Positions 17,024 to 26,661 of a stretch of 64,000 bases of DNA are shown here, piece after piece. Origin of the DNA: Pedobacter schmidteae. Its GTDB lineage: Bacteria; Bacteroidota; Bacteroidia; Sphingobacteriales; Sphingobacteriaceae. The number at the start of each line of letters is the position of its first letter. Position 1 is the stretch's first letter. A program made the translations under genes and the position numbers. The DNA is taken from NCBI RefSeq assembly GCF_900564155.1, contig NZ_LS999839.1, positions 1,485,097 to 1,549,096 of the forward strand. Direction: 5' to 3'. Below the pieces are notes generated by a model that did not search any database, was not told the origin of the DNA, and saw nothing but the letters and a program-made list of their open reading frames with translations.

Positions 17024-17566
17024 ATGAGTGACATCAATATAGTAGAAGCGCCACCAGGCATTGAAGGATCTGGTTTTTTTGCCACCTCTTTAGACAAAGT
17101 TATTGGTTTGGCCCGCTCACATTCATTATGGCCTTTGCCATTTGCAACTTCTTGTTGTGGTATTGAATTTATGGCAACAATGGGTTCTCATTATGATTTT
17201 GGCCGTTTCGGGTCAGAACGCTTAAGTTTTTCTCCCCGCCAGGCTGATTTATTAATGGTAATGGGTACCATTGCCAAGAAAATGAGTCCGGTTTTAAAGC
17301 AGGTTTATTTACAGATGGCAGAGCCCCGTTGGGTAATGGCAGTTGGTGCATGTGCATCAAGCGGTGGTATTTTTGATACTTACTCAGTTTTACAGGGGAT
17401 TGATGAGATCATCCCTGTTGATGTGTATGTTCCGGGATGCCCACCAAGGCCTGAGGCTATTTTAGATGGCTTTGCTAAAATTCAGGAACTGGTGAAAAAC
17501 GAGTCTTCCAGAAGAAGGAATTCAGATCAATACAAAGAAATGTTGGCTTCATACGGAATACTATAA
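17024..17566 (+). CDS. nuoB: NADH-quinone oxidoreductase subunit B
   Basis: A 180-residue peripheral subunit that holds iron-sulfur cluster N2, the last electron carrier before quinone. The ligands are visible: the tandem cysteines in TSCCGIEF, GACASSGG and the VPGCPPRPEA motif. The N-terminus includes the usual SHSLWPLPFATS run before the first cluster motif. Its TAA stop overlaps the nuoC ATG by one base (TAATG), so the two are translated in coupling. Confidence 0.97.
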   Translation: MSDINIVEAPPGIEGSGFFATSLDKVIGLARSHSLWPLPFATSCCGIEFMATMGSHYDFGRFGSERLSFSPRQADLLMVMGTIAKKMSPVLKQVYLQMAEPRWVMAVGACASSGGIFDTYSVLQGIDEIIPVDVYVPGCPPRPEAILDGFAKIQELVKNESSRRRNSDQYKEMLASYGIL

Positions 17567-18078
17567 TGGCAGAGCTAGAATTGACCGCTAATCAGAGTTT
17601 AGTTGAATTATTGAGCGAAAAGTTTGGCGATAAGATCACCAATGTGAACGAGCCTTATGGTTTGCTTACCTTAGAGACCACTAAAGATGTGGTGGTCGAG
17701 GTGTTGAGGTTTCTGAAGGAAAACAGTGCTGCTGACTTTAACTTCCTTACGGACATCACAGCGGTGCATTATCCGGAAAAAAAACATGGTATTGCGGTGG
17801 TTTACCATCTGCATAGCATGGTTAAGCGGGTAAGGATACGGGTGAAAGTGTTTATAGACACTCAGCATCCGGTGATCCCGACAGCCACTTCCCTGTGGCA
17901 TGGAGCCAACTGGATGGAACGCGAAACTTATGACCTTTTCGGTGTGAAATTTGAAGGACATCCTGATTTGAGAAGGATTCTGAATATGGACGACCTGGGA
18001 GTTCACCCGATGTTGAAACAATATCCTTTGGAAGATCCGAATAGAGTAGATAAAAAAGACGAATACTTTGGTAGATAA
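17566..18078 (+). CDS. nuoC: NADH-quinone oxidoreductase subunit C
   Basis: A 170-residue peripheral-arm subunit, separate from NuoD here, unlike the fused NuoCD of E. coli. The signature WHGANWMERETYDLFGVKFEGH ends in the conserved HPDLRRIL segment. It works with NuoD to support cluster N2 and the quinone pocket. It starts within the nuoB stop codon and ends 6 bases before nuoD. Confidence 0.96.
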   Translation: MAELELTANQSLVELLSEKFGDKITNVNEPYGLLTLETTKDVVVEVLRFLKENSAADFNFLTDITAVHYPEKKHGIAVVYHLHSMVKRVRIRVKVFIDTQHPVIPTATSLWHGANWMERETYDLFGVKFEGHPDLRRILNMDDLGVHPMLKQYPLEDPNRVDKKDEYFGR

Positions 18079-18084
18079 GTTTAT

Positions 18085-19299
18085 ATGAATCACAATCAAC
18101 CAGTATATACAGATAATGATCCGCAGAGTGAATTGGTAACCCTTAACCTGGGGCCAACCCACCCGGCAACACATGGTGTGTTCCAGAATGTCCTGCAACT
18201 GGACGGAGAGCGTATTGTGAGTGGTGTTTCTACGATTGGGTATATTCACCGGGCATTTGAGAAAATAGCCGAACACAGACCGTTTTATCAGATTACGCCG
18301 TTAACAGACCGCTTAAATTATTGTTCGTCGCCTATCAACAATATGGGCTGGCACATGACGGTAGAAAAGTTGCTGAATATTCAGATGCCGAAGCGTGTAG
18401 ATTACCTGAGGGTAATTATTATGGAACTGGCACGGATTTCTGACCATATCATTTGCAATACAATTATTGCCCAGGATACAGGAGCAACGACTACTTTCCT
18501 GTACCTTTTTCAGTTCAGAGAACATATTTACGAAATATACGAAGAAATTTGCGGAGCACGTTTGACTACCAATATTGGTCGTATCGGTGGCTTTGAAAGA
18601 GATTTTAATGATATTGCCTTTGCAAAAATCAATAAATTTTTGAAAGAATTCCCTGCTGCGCTGAAGGAATTTGAAAGTTTGCTAAACCGTAACAGGATCT
18701 TTATTGATCGTACTGCCGGTGTAGCGAGGGTAACTGCCGAAACCGCTTTAAGCTATAGCTGGACTGGTCCTTTATTGCGTGCAACAGGGGTTGATTACGA
18801 TGTGCGTGTAAGTGAACCTTATGCTTCATACGAGGATTTTGATTTTGAAATTCCGGTAGGTACAAGTGGCGACATTTATGATCGCTATAGGGTTCGTAAC
18901 GAGGAAATGTGGCAAAGTGTGCGCCTTATTGAACAGGCCATGGAAAAATTGAAGAAGGAGCCTGCTGGTATTTTTCACGCAGATGTTCCTGAATTCTATT
19001 TGCCGGCAAAAGAAGAAGTGTACAACAACATGGAGGCATTGATTTATCACTTTAAGATTGTGATGGGTGAGATTGATGCGCCTAAAGCCGAAGTTTACCA
19101 TGCGGTAGAGGGTGGAAATGGCGAGCTTGGTTTCTACCTGATTAATGATGGTGGAAGGACGCCTTACCGTTTACATTTCAGGAGACCTAGTTTTATAAAT
19201 TATCAAATGTTTGCGCCCATGAGTGAAGGTATGCTGTTGTCAGATGCCATTATCAACATGAGTAGCATGAATATTATTGCAGGAGAATTAGATGCTTAA
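18085..19299 (+). CDS. nuoD: NADH-quinone oxidoreductase subunit D
   Basis: A 404-residue subunit related to [NiFe]-hydrogenase large subunits that lines the quinone-binding site. Visible motifs are LNLGPTHPATHGV (24-36), the YIHRAFEKIAEHR segment, DRLNYCSSP (72-80), and GEDxD-like acidic residues near the C-terminus (IIAGELDA at the end). It overlaps nuoE by 8 bases. Confidence 0.97.
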   Translation: MNHNQPVYTDNDPQSELVTLNLGPTHPATHGVFQNVLQLDGERIVSGVSTIGYIHRAFEKIAEHRPFYQITPLTDRLNYCSSPINNMGWHMTVEKLLNIQMPKRVDYLRVIIMELARISDHIICNTIIAQDTGATTTFLYLFQFREHIYEIYEEICGARLTTNIGRIGGFERDFNDIAFAKINKFLKEFPAALKEFESLLNRNRIFIDRTAGVARVTAETALSYSWTGPLLRATGVDYDVRVSEPYASYEDFDFEIPVGTSGDIYDRYRVRNEEMWQSVRLIEQAMEKLKKEPAGIFHADVPEFYLPAKEEVYNNMEALIYHFKIVMGEIDAPKAEVYHAVEGGNGELGFYLINDGGRTPYRLHFRRPSFINYQMFAPMSEGMLLSDAIINMSSMNIIAGELDA

Positions 19300-19807
19300 A
19301 GTAGAAGAACAACAACCTGTAGAGTTTTCATCAGCTTTGATTGCTAAGTTTGATGAGATCGTTAAAAGATATCCGGAAGGCAAGCATAAATCGGCATTGC
19401 TGCCAATCCTGCATGAAGTGCAGGCCGAGCTGGGCTGGTTAAGCGCAGCCGCCATGGATAAAGTTGCTGCTTATTTGGACATTCAGGACATTGAGGTGTA
19501 CGAAGTGGCTTCATTTTACAGCATGTATTTTTTAAAGCCTCAGGGTAAATATGTATTGGAGGTTTGCCGAACGGGACCTTGCTGTTTGGTAGGTGCCGAG
19601 AAACTGATGGGTCATATTGAGCAGAAATTAGGTGTTAAGGAAAATGAAGTAACTGCCGATGGCTTATTTAGCTGGCGAGGGGTGGAATGTTTGGCTGCTT
19701 GTGGGTATGGTCCGGTTTTACAGATTGGCCCCGAGTATACATTTTACGAAAACCTGAACGAGCAAAAGGTTGACGAATTGATTGAAAATTTAAAAGGTAA
19801 GATTTGA
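19292..19807 (+). CDS. nuoE: NADH-quinone oxidoreductase subunit E
   Basis: A 171-residue thioredoxin-fold subunit of the NADH-oxidising module, carrying the [2Fe-2S] cluster N1a. The four ligands are seen in CRTGPC (C-x4-C) and CLAAC (C-x3-C), with WRGVE before the second pair. The N-terminal helical part has KSALLPILHEVQAELGWL. It starts inside nuoD. A 73-base spacer of unusual short repeats separates it from nuoF. Confidence 0.96.
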   Translation: MLKVEEQQPVEFSSALIAKFDEIVKRYPEGKHKSALLPILHEVQAELGWLSAAAMDKVAAYLDIQDIEVYEVASFYSMYFLKPQGKYVLEVCRTGPCCLVGAEKLMGHIEQKLGVKENEVTADGLFSWRGVECLAACGYGPVLQIGPEYTFYENLNEQKVDELIENLKGKI

Positions 19808-19880
19808 GACCACAGATTTGAAATTTGAGCACAGGACACAGGTCTGAAATCTCAGGTTTCACATCTCATATCTATAAAAG
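19808..19880. repeat. Degenerate short-repeat spacer between nuoE and nuoF
   Basis: The spacer is built of drifting 6-8 base units. On the minus strand these read like TGAGAT, CTGAGA, TCAGACC and TCAAATC. It includes the two related stretches CACAGATTTGAAATTTGAG and CACAGGTCTGAAATCTCAG, about 20 bases apart. No coding potential is seen. Similar periodic text could be a lineage-specific intergenic repeat. Confidence 0.5.
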
Positions 19881-21245
19881 ATGGCCCGTAAACTATTATT
19901 AGAACATATTAATGTACCAGGCATCAATACACTTGATGTTTATCGTCAGAAAGGCGGGTACCGTGCCGTAGAAAAGGCTTTAAAAACCCTTACTCCAGAT
20001 GAAGTGGTGGAGGAGGTTAAGAAGTCGGGTTTGCGCGGCCGTGGTGGTGCAGGATTCCCTACGGGAATGAAATGGAGCTTTTTGGCTAAGCCGGAAGGTG
20101 TGCCGCGTTACCTGGTTTGCAATGCTGACGAATCTGAGCCGGGTACTTTTAAAGACCGGTATTTGATGACCCATATTCCACATGCTTTGATAGAAGGGAT
20201 GATTGTTTCCAGTTTCGCGCTGGGTGCAAACACATCTTATATTTATGTACGTGGTGAGATGATGCCACAAATCCGTATCCTGGAAAAGGCGATTGCTGAA
20301 GCAAAAAATGCCGGCTTTTTGGGTAAAAATATTTTAGGTTCCGGTTATGATCTGGAACTTTACGTTCAGCCAGGTGGTGGTGCATATATCTGTGGTGAGG
20401 AAACAGCTTTGCTGGAATCATTGGAGGGTAAAAGAGGGAATCCAAGAATAAAACCTCCTTTTCCGGCCATTGCGGGATTGTATGGCTGTCCAACTGTAGT
20501 AAACAATGTAGAATCTATTGCCGCTGTTGTACCAATTGTAAATGATGGCGGAGATGAATATGCTAAAATTGGTATTGGCCGCAGTACCGGTACAAAATTA
20601 ATTTCTGCTTCAGGTAACCTGGTAAGACCGGGGGTATATGAAATTGAACTGGGCTTGCCGGTTGAGGAATTTATCTATTCTGATGAATGGTGCGGTGGTA
20701 TTGCCAACGGTAAGAGATTAAAGGCTACAGTGGCCGGCGGGTCTTCAGTGCCTGTTTTGCCTGCAAACCTGACCCTGAAACTGGCCAATGGCGAACCGAG
20801 GTTGATGAGTTATGAGTCTTTGTCTGAAGGTGGTTTCGCTACCGGAACGATGATGGGATCTGGTGGCTTTATTGCTTTCGATGAGGATCAGTGTATCGTT
20901 AGAAATACCTGGAACTTCTCGAGGTTCTATCACCATGAGAGTTGCGGACAATGCTCACCTTGCAGGGAAGGAACAGGTTGGATGGAAAAAGTATTGCACA
21001 GGCTGGAATACGGACATGGTAAAATGAGTGATATTGATTTGCTGGTTGACGTGTCTAAAAAAATAGAAGGAAATACGATTTGTCCGCTTGGAGATGCAGC
21101 GGCATGGCCTGTTGCCAGTGCCATCAGACATTTCAGGGACGAATTTGAATGGCATGTGAAAGAGCCGGTAAAGAGCTTGAATACAAATTATGGTTTGGCA
21201 AATTATGCTGAGCCCATTGCAAAAGCCGTTACGACAGAAAATTAA
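19881..21245 (+). CDS. nuoF: NADH-quinone oxidoreductase subunit F
   Basis: A 454-residue flavoprotein that binds NADH, FMN and the [4Fe-4S] cluster N3. The glycine-rich GLRGRGGAGFPTGMKW (about 50-65) forms the NADH/FMN site, with NADESEPGT after it. GAYICGEETALLES follows. ESCGQCSPCREGTGW, together with a later C in NTICPLGDAA, supplies the cluster ligands. The C-terminal region includes HFRDEFEWH. It is the electron entry point of the complex. Confidence 0.97.
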   Translation: MARKLLLEHINVPGINTLDVYRQKGGYRAVEKALKTLTPDEVVEEVKKSGLRGRGGAGFPTGMKWSFLAKPEGVPRYLVCNADESEPGTFKDRYLMTHIPHALIEGMIVSSFALGANTSYIYVRGEMMPQIRILEKAIAEAKNAGFLGKNILGSGYDLELYVQPGGGAYICGEETALLESLEGKRGNPRIKPPFPAIAGLYGCPTVVNNVESIAAVVPIVNDGGDEYAKIGIGRSTGTKLISASGNLVRPGVYEIELGLPVEEFIYSDEWCGGIANGKRLKATVAGGSSVPVLPANLTLKLANGEPRLMSYESLSEGGFATGTMMGSGGFIAFDEDQCIVRNTWNFSRFYHHESCGQCSPCREGTGWMEKVLHRLEYGHGKMSDIDLLVDVSKKIEGNTICPLGDAAAWPVASAIRHFRDEFEWHVKEPVKSLNTNYGLANYAEPIAKAVTTEN

Positions 21246-21271
21246 CATCAGACAATAGAATAGCTGCAACA

Positions 21272-22276
21272 ATGAGCGATAAAGTTAAGGTAACTATAGA
21301 TGGAATAACAGTAGAAGTAGCTCCTGGTACCTCTATCCTGAATGCTGCAAGGCAGATCGGTGGAGATATTGTACCGCCAGCTATGTGCTATTATTCTAAA
21401 TTAGAAGGCAGCGGTGGTAAATGCCGTACCTGCATTGTTAAGGTAAGCAAGGGATCTGAAAAAGACCCTCGTCCAATGCCTAAATTGGTTGCATCCTGCC
21501 GTACTACTGTAATGGATGGTATGGAAGTGATGAACATTACTTCGCCGGAAGTAATTGAGGCACGCAGTGGAGTGGTAGAGATGTTGTTGATCAACCATCC
21601 GCTGGACTGCCCGGTTTGTGACCAGGCGGGAGAGTGCGATCTTCAAAATCTGGGTTACGAACACGGTCTGCAGAAAACAAGATATGAGTTTGAACGCAGA
21701 ACTTTTGAACGTATAGATATTGGAGATAAGATTCAATTGCACATGAACCGCTGCATTTTATGCTACCGTTGTGTGTTTACTGCCGATCAGATCACCAATA
21801 AAAGGGTTCATGGTATCCTGAACAGAGGAGACCATTCTGAAATATCTACCTATATTCAAACGGCTGTAGACAACGACTTCTCGGGTAACGTGATTGATGT
21901 TTGTCCGGTTGGTGCGCTAACAGATAAAACCTTCAGATTTAAAAACAGGGTTTGGTTTACCAAACCTATTGATGCACACAGAGATTGCCCAACCTGTAGC
22001 GGTAAGGTAACTTTATGGTATAAGGGTGAGGATGTATTAAGGGTGACTGCCCGCAAAGACATTTACGGTGAGGTAGAAGAGTTTATTTGTAATACCTGCA
22101 GATTTGATAAGAAGAAAACGGCAGATTGGGTAATTGAACATCCTACGGCCATCAGTGATACTTCGGTAATAGCTTCTAATCATTATGAAACTTTAAAGCC
22201 GTTGCCAGTAATTCAGCCCAATCATAAGTTGCAGGAGGCAAACAGAATTGAACTAGAAAAAACCACTAAATTCTAA
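21272..22276 (+). CDS. nuoG: NADH-quinone oxidoreductase subunit G, short form
   Basis: A 334-residue electron-transfer subunit. It has the ferredoxin-like [2Fe-2S] site (PAMCYYSKLEGSGGKCRTC and ASCRTT), the His-Cys motif DCPVCDQAGECDLQN, a ferredoxin-type pair NRCILCYRC with DVCPVGAL, and then a partial C-x2-C pair of motifs (RDCPTC, FICNTCRF). It ends there. The molybdopterin-like domain that makes E. coli NuoG about 900 residues is absent. The short form is normal for many Bacteroidota, so it is not a truncation. Its TAA overlaps the nuoH ATG. Confidence 0.95.
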   Translation: MSDKVKVTIDGITVEVAPGTSILNAARQIGGDIVPPAMCYYSKLEGSGGKCRTCIVKVSKGSEKDPRPMPKLVASCRTTVMDGMEVMNITSPEVIEARSGVVEMLLINHPLDCPVCDQAGECDLQNLGYEHGLQKTRYEFERRTFERIDIGDKIQLHMNRCILCYRCVFTADQITNKRVHGILNRGDHSEISTYIQTAVDNDFSGNVIDVCPVGALTDKTFRFKNRVWFTKPIDAHRDCPTCSGKVTLWYKGEDVLRVTARKDIYGEVEEFICNTCRFDKKKTADWVIEHPTAISDTSVIASNHYETLKPLPVIQPNHKLQEANRIELEKTTKF

Positions 22277-23313
22277 TGGATATAGCTTTTGTAATAGAAA
22301 AATTTGTACTTGTAGCTATCATTTTTGGTATCAGCCTTTTGATTGCTATGTATTCTACGTATGCAGAAAGAAAAGTGGCTGCTTTTTTACAGGACAGGCT
22401 GGGACCTGACAGGGCCGGGCCTTTTGGTATCCTACAACCTTTGGCCGATGGGGTAAAGATGTTTATGAAGGAGGAAATTATTCCTGCCAATGCAAGTAAA
22501 TGGTTATTTATGGTTGGCCCGGGCTTGGCTATGCTAACCGCCTGTATTGGTACTGCGGTTATTCCCTGGGGCAGTCCTATAGCGATTGGAGATAGAGTAA
22601 TTCCTTTGCAAGTGACTGATATTAACGTTGGTCTGTTATACATTTTTGGAGTGGTTTCACTTGGTGTATATGGTGTAATGATTGGTGGCTGGGCGTCTAA
22701 CAACAAATATTCCCTGCTGAGTGCAATCCGGGCTGCTTCGCAAAATATCAGTTATGAGATTGCAATGGGCCTGTCCATTATCGCTCTGTTGCTGGTAACG
22801 GGTACCATGAGTTTGAAAGAAATAGTAGAGGGACAACATGGATGGCACTGGAATGTACTGTATCAACCGGTAGGCTTTATTCTGTTTATGGTTTGTGCTT
22901 TTGCAGAGACCAATAGGGCACCTTTCGATTTGCCGGAATGTGAAACGGAATTAATCGGGGGATACCATACGGAGTACTCGTCCATGAAATTAGGATTCTA
23001 TTTATTTGCTGAATATATCAATATGTTTGTTTCGGCAGCGGTAATGGCTACTTTATATTTTGGCGGATATAATTATCCTGGAATGGATTCTATGGCTGTA
23101 TGGTTAGGTCCAACATGGGCGCCACTTTTCGGAGTAGCAGTTTTCTTTATCAAAATATTTGCATTCATATTTTTCTTTATGTGGGTACGCTGGACCATTC
23201 CGCGTTTCCGCTATGATCAACTAATGCATTTGGGCTGGAAGGTATTGATTCCTCTGGCTATAGCGAATATAGTGGTTACCGGCGTGGTGATTGCGTTAAT
23301 TGAAGGATTTTAA
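22276..23313 (+). CDS. nuoH: NADH-quinone oxidoreductase subunit H
   Basis: A 345-residue membrane subunit with about eight helices that forms the heel of the quinone tunnel. Family motifs include AERKVAAFLQDRLGPDR near residues 35-51 and the acidic loop AETNRAPFDLPECETELIGG, which is the best-conserved stretch of the family. GYHTEYSSMKLGFY follows. It sits between nuoG and nuoI in the standard order. Confidence 0.97.
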   Translation: MDIAFVIEKFVLVAIIFGISLLIAMYSTYAERKVAAFLQDRLGPDRAGPFGILQPLADGVKMFMKEEIIPANASKWLFMVGPGLAMLTACIGTAVIPWGSPIAIGDRVIPLQVTDINVGLLYIFGVVSLGVYGVMIGGWASNNKYSLLSAIRAASQNISYEIAMGLSIIALLLVTGTMSLKEIVEGQHGWHWNVLYQPVGFILFMVCAFAETNRAPFDLPECETELIGGYHTEYSSMKLGFYLFAEYINMFVSAAVMATLYFGGYNYPGMDSMAVWLGPTWAPLFGVAVFFIKIFAFIFFFMWVRWTIPRFRYDQLMHLGWKVLIPLAIANIVVTGVVIALIEGF

Positions 23314-23347
23314 CATCCACGAGAGTGGGAAATAATAAGGAGGTTTA

Positions 23348-23848
23348 ATGGAACCATTGACCAGTAAAAAGAAAGTATTAGAACAAAAGCCCCTGACGCT
23401 GGCAGAGCGTATGTATTTGCCTGCTATTGTAAAGGGGATGTCTATTACCATCAGTCACTTTTTTAAGAAAGAAGCGACAATTAGGTATCCTGAGGTAGAG
23501 CGTGAGTTCTCTACTAACTTTAGAGGTATGCACTCGCTAAAAAGAGATGAGGAAGGCAGGGAACGCTGTACGGCTTGTGGCCTATGCGCATTGTCATGCC
23601 CGGCAGAAGCAATCACCATGATTGCTGCTGAGCGTAAACCTGAGGAGAAAGCACTTTATCGTGAGGAAAAATATGCTTCTGTATATGAAATCAATATGCT
23701 GCGCTGTATTTTCTGTGGTTTATGTGAAGAAGCTTGTCCGAAAGAAGCAATTTACCTTGACGGACCAATTGTGCCAGCTGACTATTTACGTAAAGATTTT
23801 ATTTACGGTAAAGATAAGCTTGTTGAACAACCATTAAATAAGAAATAA
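23348..23848 (+). CDS. nuoI: NADH-quinone oxidoreductase subunit I
   Basis: A 166-residue ferredoxin-like subunit with two [4Fe-4S] clusters (N6a, N6b). The two motifs are CTACGLCALSCP and CIFCGLCEEACP. The N-terminal amphipathic part (KGMSITISHFFKK) anchors it to the membrane arm. The start is preceded by AAGGAGG, a full Shine-Dalgarno sequence that is uncommon in this phylum. Confidence 0.97.
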   Translation: MEPLTSKKKVLEQKPLTLAERMYLPAIVKGMSITISHFFKKEATIRYPEVEREFSTNFRGMHSLKRDEEGRERCTACGLCALSCPAEAITMIAAERKPEEKALYREEKYASVYEINMLRCIFCGLCEEACPKEAIYLDGPIVPADYLRKDFIYGKDKLVEQPLNKK

Positions 23849-23901
23849 TAAACATACATAGCTTTCGGGCTATTCACATAAACAGTTTTAAATATAAATA
23901 A

Positions 23902-24399
23902 ATGGGTACATCGGTATTCTATTTTGTTGCCACGTTAAGTATCTTCTTTTCACTGATGGTTATTTTTGCTAAAAACCCGGTGCATAGTGTGCTTTACCTC
24001 ATCGTTACATTTTTCACATTTACGGTACATTACATCCTGCTCAATGCACAGTTTCTGGCGGTAGTAAACTTTATTGTTTACATGGGGGCTATTATGGTAT
24101 TGTTCCTTTTTGTACTGATGTTGCTGAATTTGAATAAAGACAACGAACCGCTAAAATCTGGCCTGGTTAAGATTGTGGGAGTAATTGCGGGTTGCTGTCT
24201 GCTGGTTACGCTGGCAGGTGCTTTAAAAGCAACGGCAATTTCTGATCCGGTGGTATTGAGGACTCCTAATCTTGGTTTGGTGAAAAACCTGGGCAAAGAA
24301 TTATTCGGGCCATTTATGCTGCCATTTGAACTGTGTTCTATTTTATTGCTTTCGGCAATGGTAGGTGCAATATTGTTAACTAAAAAAGAAAAAGTATAA
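23902..24399 (+). CDS. nuoJ: NADH-quinone oxidoreductase subunit J
   Basis: A 165-residue membrane subunit with about five helices. The conserved NPVHSVLYLIVTFF and the pi-bulge helix region FIVYMGAIMVLFLFVLMLLN are visible. Its stop codon overlaps the nuoK ATG. It lies between the iron-sulfur subunit and the antiporter-like subunits, as in all nuo operons. Confidence 0.95.
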   Translation: MGTSVFYFVATLSIFFSLMVIFAKNPVHSVLYLIVTFFTFTVHYILLNAQFLAVVNFIVYMGAIMVLFLFVLMLLNLNKDNEPLKSGLVKIVGVIAGCCLLVTLAGALKATAISDPVVLRTPNLGLVKNLGKELFGPFMLPFELCSILLLSAMVGAILLTKKEKV

Positions 24400-24728
24400 T
24401 GGGCAACATTACTCAGGAATTACAAGGGGTTCCGCTTAACCATTACATCTGGCTAAGTGCAATCATTTTCACTATTGGTGTAATTGGTGTGTTGACACGT
24501 AGAAACGCCATTGTGATATTTATGTCTGTTGAGCTGATGCTTAATGCGGTAAATTTGTTGTTAACTGCTTTTTCGGTACATAGTAATGATCCTTCCGGTC
24601 AGGTATTCGTGTTTTTTATTATGGCACTGGCAGCAGCCGAGGTTGCGGTTGGCCTGAGTATTATTGTAATGGTATACAGAAATACCCAGTCTACAGATAT
24701 TAATGTGTTGAATCGCCTTAAGTGGTAA
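24399..24728 (+). CDS. nuoK: NADH-quinone oxidoreductase subunit K
   Basis: A 109-residue subunit with three helices related to MrpC. Two membrane glutamates needed for proton movement are visible, one in FMSVELMLNAVNLL and one in AAAEVAVGLSI. Length and order are standard. Confidence 0.96.
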   Translation: MGNITQELQGVPLNHYIWLSAIIFTIGVIGVLTRRNAIVIFMSVELMLNAVNLLLTAFSVHSNDPSGQVFVFFIMALAAAEVAVGLSIIVMVYRNTQSTDINVLNRLKW

Positions 24729-24747
24729 TTATTAAGAAGAATATAAG

Positions 24748-26640
24748 ATGATAAATTTAGTTTGGCTGGTTCCGTTGATTCCTCTGTTGGGCTTTGTAAT
24801 AAATGGCCTTGGCAGAAATTCATTATCCAAAAACCTGATCGGTTTTATTGGGAGCAGTGTAATATTCATTTCATTCGCCATCAGTTTAGGGATATTTTTT
24901 GAATTGGGTGCTGATGCGAATAAATCGCATGAGATATTTCTTTTTGATTGGATCAGTGCAGGTAGTTTACACATCCCGTTATCGTTTCTGGTTGATCCAT
25001 TAAGCTCATTGATGCTGTTGATCATTACGGGGGTAGGGTTCCTGATCCACATTTATTCTATTGGTTATATGCATAGCGATGAAGGTTTCGGTAAATTTTT
25101 TAGTTACCTGAACTTGTTTATCTTCTTTATGTTGCTGCTGGTTTTAGGATCAAACTATATTGTGATGTTTATAGGCTGGGAGGGTGTAGGACTTTGTTCT
25201 TACCTGTTGATCGGCTTTTGGTATACCAACAGCAGCTATGCATCGGCTGCCAAAAAGGCTTTTGTAATGAACCGTATTGGTGACCTTGGATTTTTACTGG
25301 GGGTATTTTTAATTTTCACCACATTCGGCAGTGTCGAGTTCGGTAAAATATTCCCTCAGGCAGCCAATATGTTACCTGGTAATGGTACCATTGCTTTAAT
25401 TGCATTGTGTTTATTTATTGGTGCCTGCGGTAAGTCGGCCCAGTTACCTTTGTTTACCTGGCTGCCTGATGCGATGGCGGGACCAACTCCGGTTTCGGCA
25501 TTGATTCATGCTGCAACCATGGTTACCGCGGGTATCTATATGATTGCAAGATCGAACCTGTTGTTTGATCTGGCTCCGGTCATTCAGCACGTTATAGCTA
25601 TCGTTGGTTTGGCTACCGCTATTGTCGCTGCAATCATAGCGTTAACACAAACAGATATCAAAAAGGTTTTGGCATATTCTACAGTATCCCAATTGGGGTA
25701 TATGTTCCTAGGACTTGGTGTTGGTGCTTATAATGGTGCTTTTTTCCATGTAATTACCCATGCTTTCTTTAAAGCTCTGTTATTTTTATGTGCAGGTTCT
25801 GTGATCCATGCTTTGCATCACGAACAGGATATGCGTCATATGGGTGGTTTACGCAAGAAACTACCTGTTACTTTCTTAACCATGTTAATTGGCACGATTG
25901 CAATCGCTGGTCTGCCACCATTTTCAGGCTTCTTCTCTAAAGATGAGATTTTAGCGCACGTTTATCAGCATGACAAAATCATGTGGGGTATTGCGGTATT
26001 TGGCGCATTCCTGACTGCTTTTTATATGTTCAGAATGTTGTTCCTTACTTTTTACGGAAAGTATCGCGGCACACACCATGCAGAAGAGAAAATCCATGAG
26101 TCGCCAAAATCTATGACTGTTCCATTGATTGTGCTTGCAGTATTATCGGCCATTGGAGGTGCAATTGGTGTTCCTGAAGCTTTGGGCGGAAGCCATTGGT
26201 TGTCGCACTGGTTATCGCCTGTAATTAAACATGTAGGAGAGGCACCTGATCATGCAACAGAATATGCTTTAATGGCCGTTTCGGTAGTAGGAGTTTTGAT
26301 TTCTATAGCTGTTGCTTATGGAAAATACGTGAAACAGCATCACATCCCCGTGCCTGATGAGGCTAAGCGTAGTGGATTGGCCAACCTGTCTTACCACAAG
26401 TTTTATTTTGATGAGATATATGATGCCCTGATCAGAAAGCCTTTGGATGCGATTTCCGGGTTCTTTTATAAAATTGTCGACCGTAAAATTGTTGACGGTA
26501 TTGTAAACGGTTTTGGCTGGACAGCAACGGAGGCCAGTAAAGGGTTACGTCTGTTGCAAACCGGAAACGTTGGTTTTTATATTTTTATGATGGTGGTAGG
26601 CATCATCTCATTGTTATTGTATACTTATTTATCTCTATAA
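24748..26640 (+). CDS. nuoL: NADH-quinone oxidoreductase subunit L
   Basis: A 630-residue antiporter-like proton-pumping subunit with about 14-16 helices and the long lateral C-terminal helix. Motifs include FIGWEGVGLCSYLLIGFWY with the key helix glutamate, and LPDAMAGPTPVSALIHAATMV with the conserved lysine/histidine region. HAFFKALLFLCAGSVIH follows. It is of normal size and intact. Confidence 0.97.
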   Translation: MINLVWLVPLIPLLGFVINGLGRNSLSKNLIGFIGSSVIFISFAISLGIFFELGADANKSHEIFLFDWISAGSLHIPLSFLVDPLSSLMLLIITGVGFLIHIYSIGYMHSDEGFGKFFSYLNLFIFFMLLLVLGSNYIVMFIGWEGVGLCSYLLIGFWYTNSSYASAAKKAFVMNRIGDLGFLLGVFLIFTTFGSVEFGKIFPQAANMLPGNGTIALIALCLFIGACGKSAQLPLFTWLPDAMAGPTPVSALIHAATMVTAGIYMIARSNLLFDLAPVIQHVIAIVGLATAIVAAIIALTQTDIKKVLAYSTVSQLGYMFLGLGVGAYNGAFFHVITHAFFKALLFLCAGSVIHALHHEQDMRHMGGLRKKLPVTFLTMLIGTIAIAGLPPFSGFFSKDEILAHVYQHDKIMWGIAVFGAFLTAFYMFRMLFLTFYGKYRGTHHAEEKIHESPKSMTVPLIVLAVLSAIGGAIGVPEALGGSHWLSHWLSPVIKHVGEAPDHATEYALMAVSVVGVLISIAVAYGKYVKQHHIPVPDEAKRSGLANLSYHKFYFDEIYDALIRKPLDAISGFFYKIVDRKIVDGIVNGFGWTATEASKGLRLLQTGNVGFYIFMMVVGIISLLLYTYLSL

Positions 26641-26661
26641 AAGATCGTTCAAGAAAAGATA

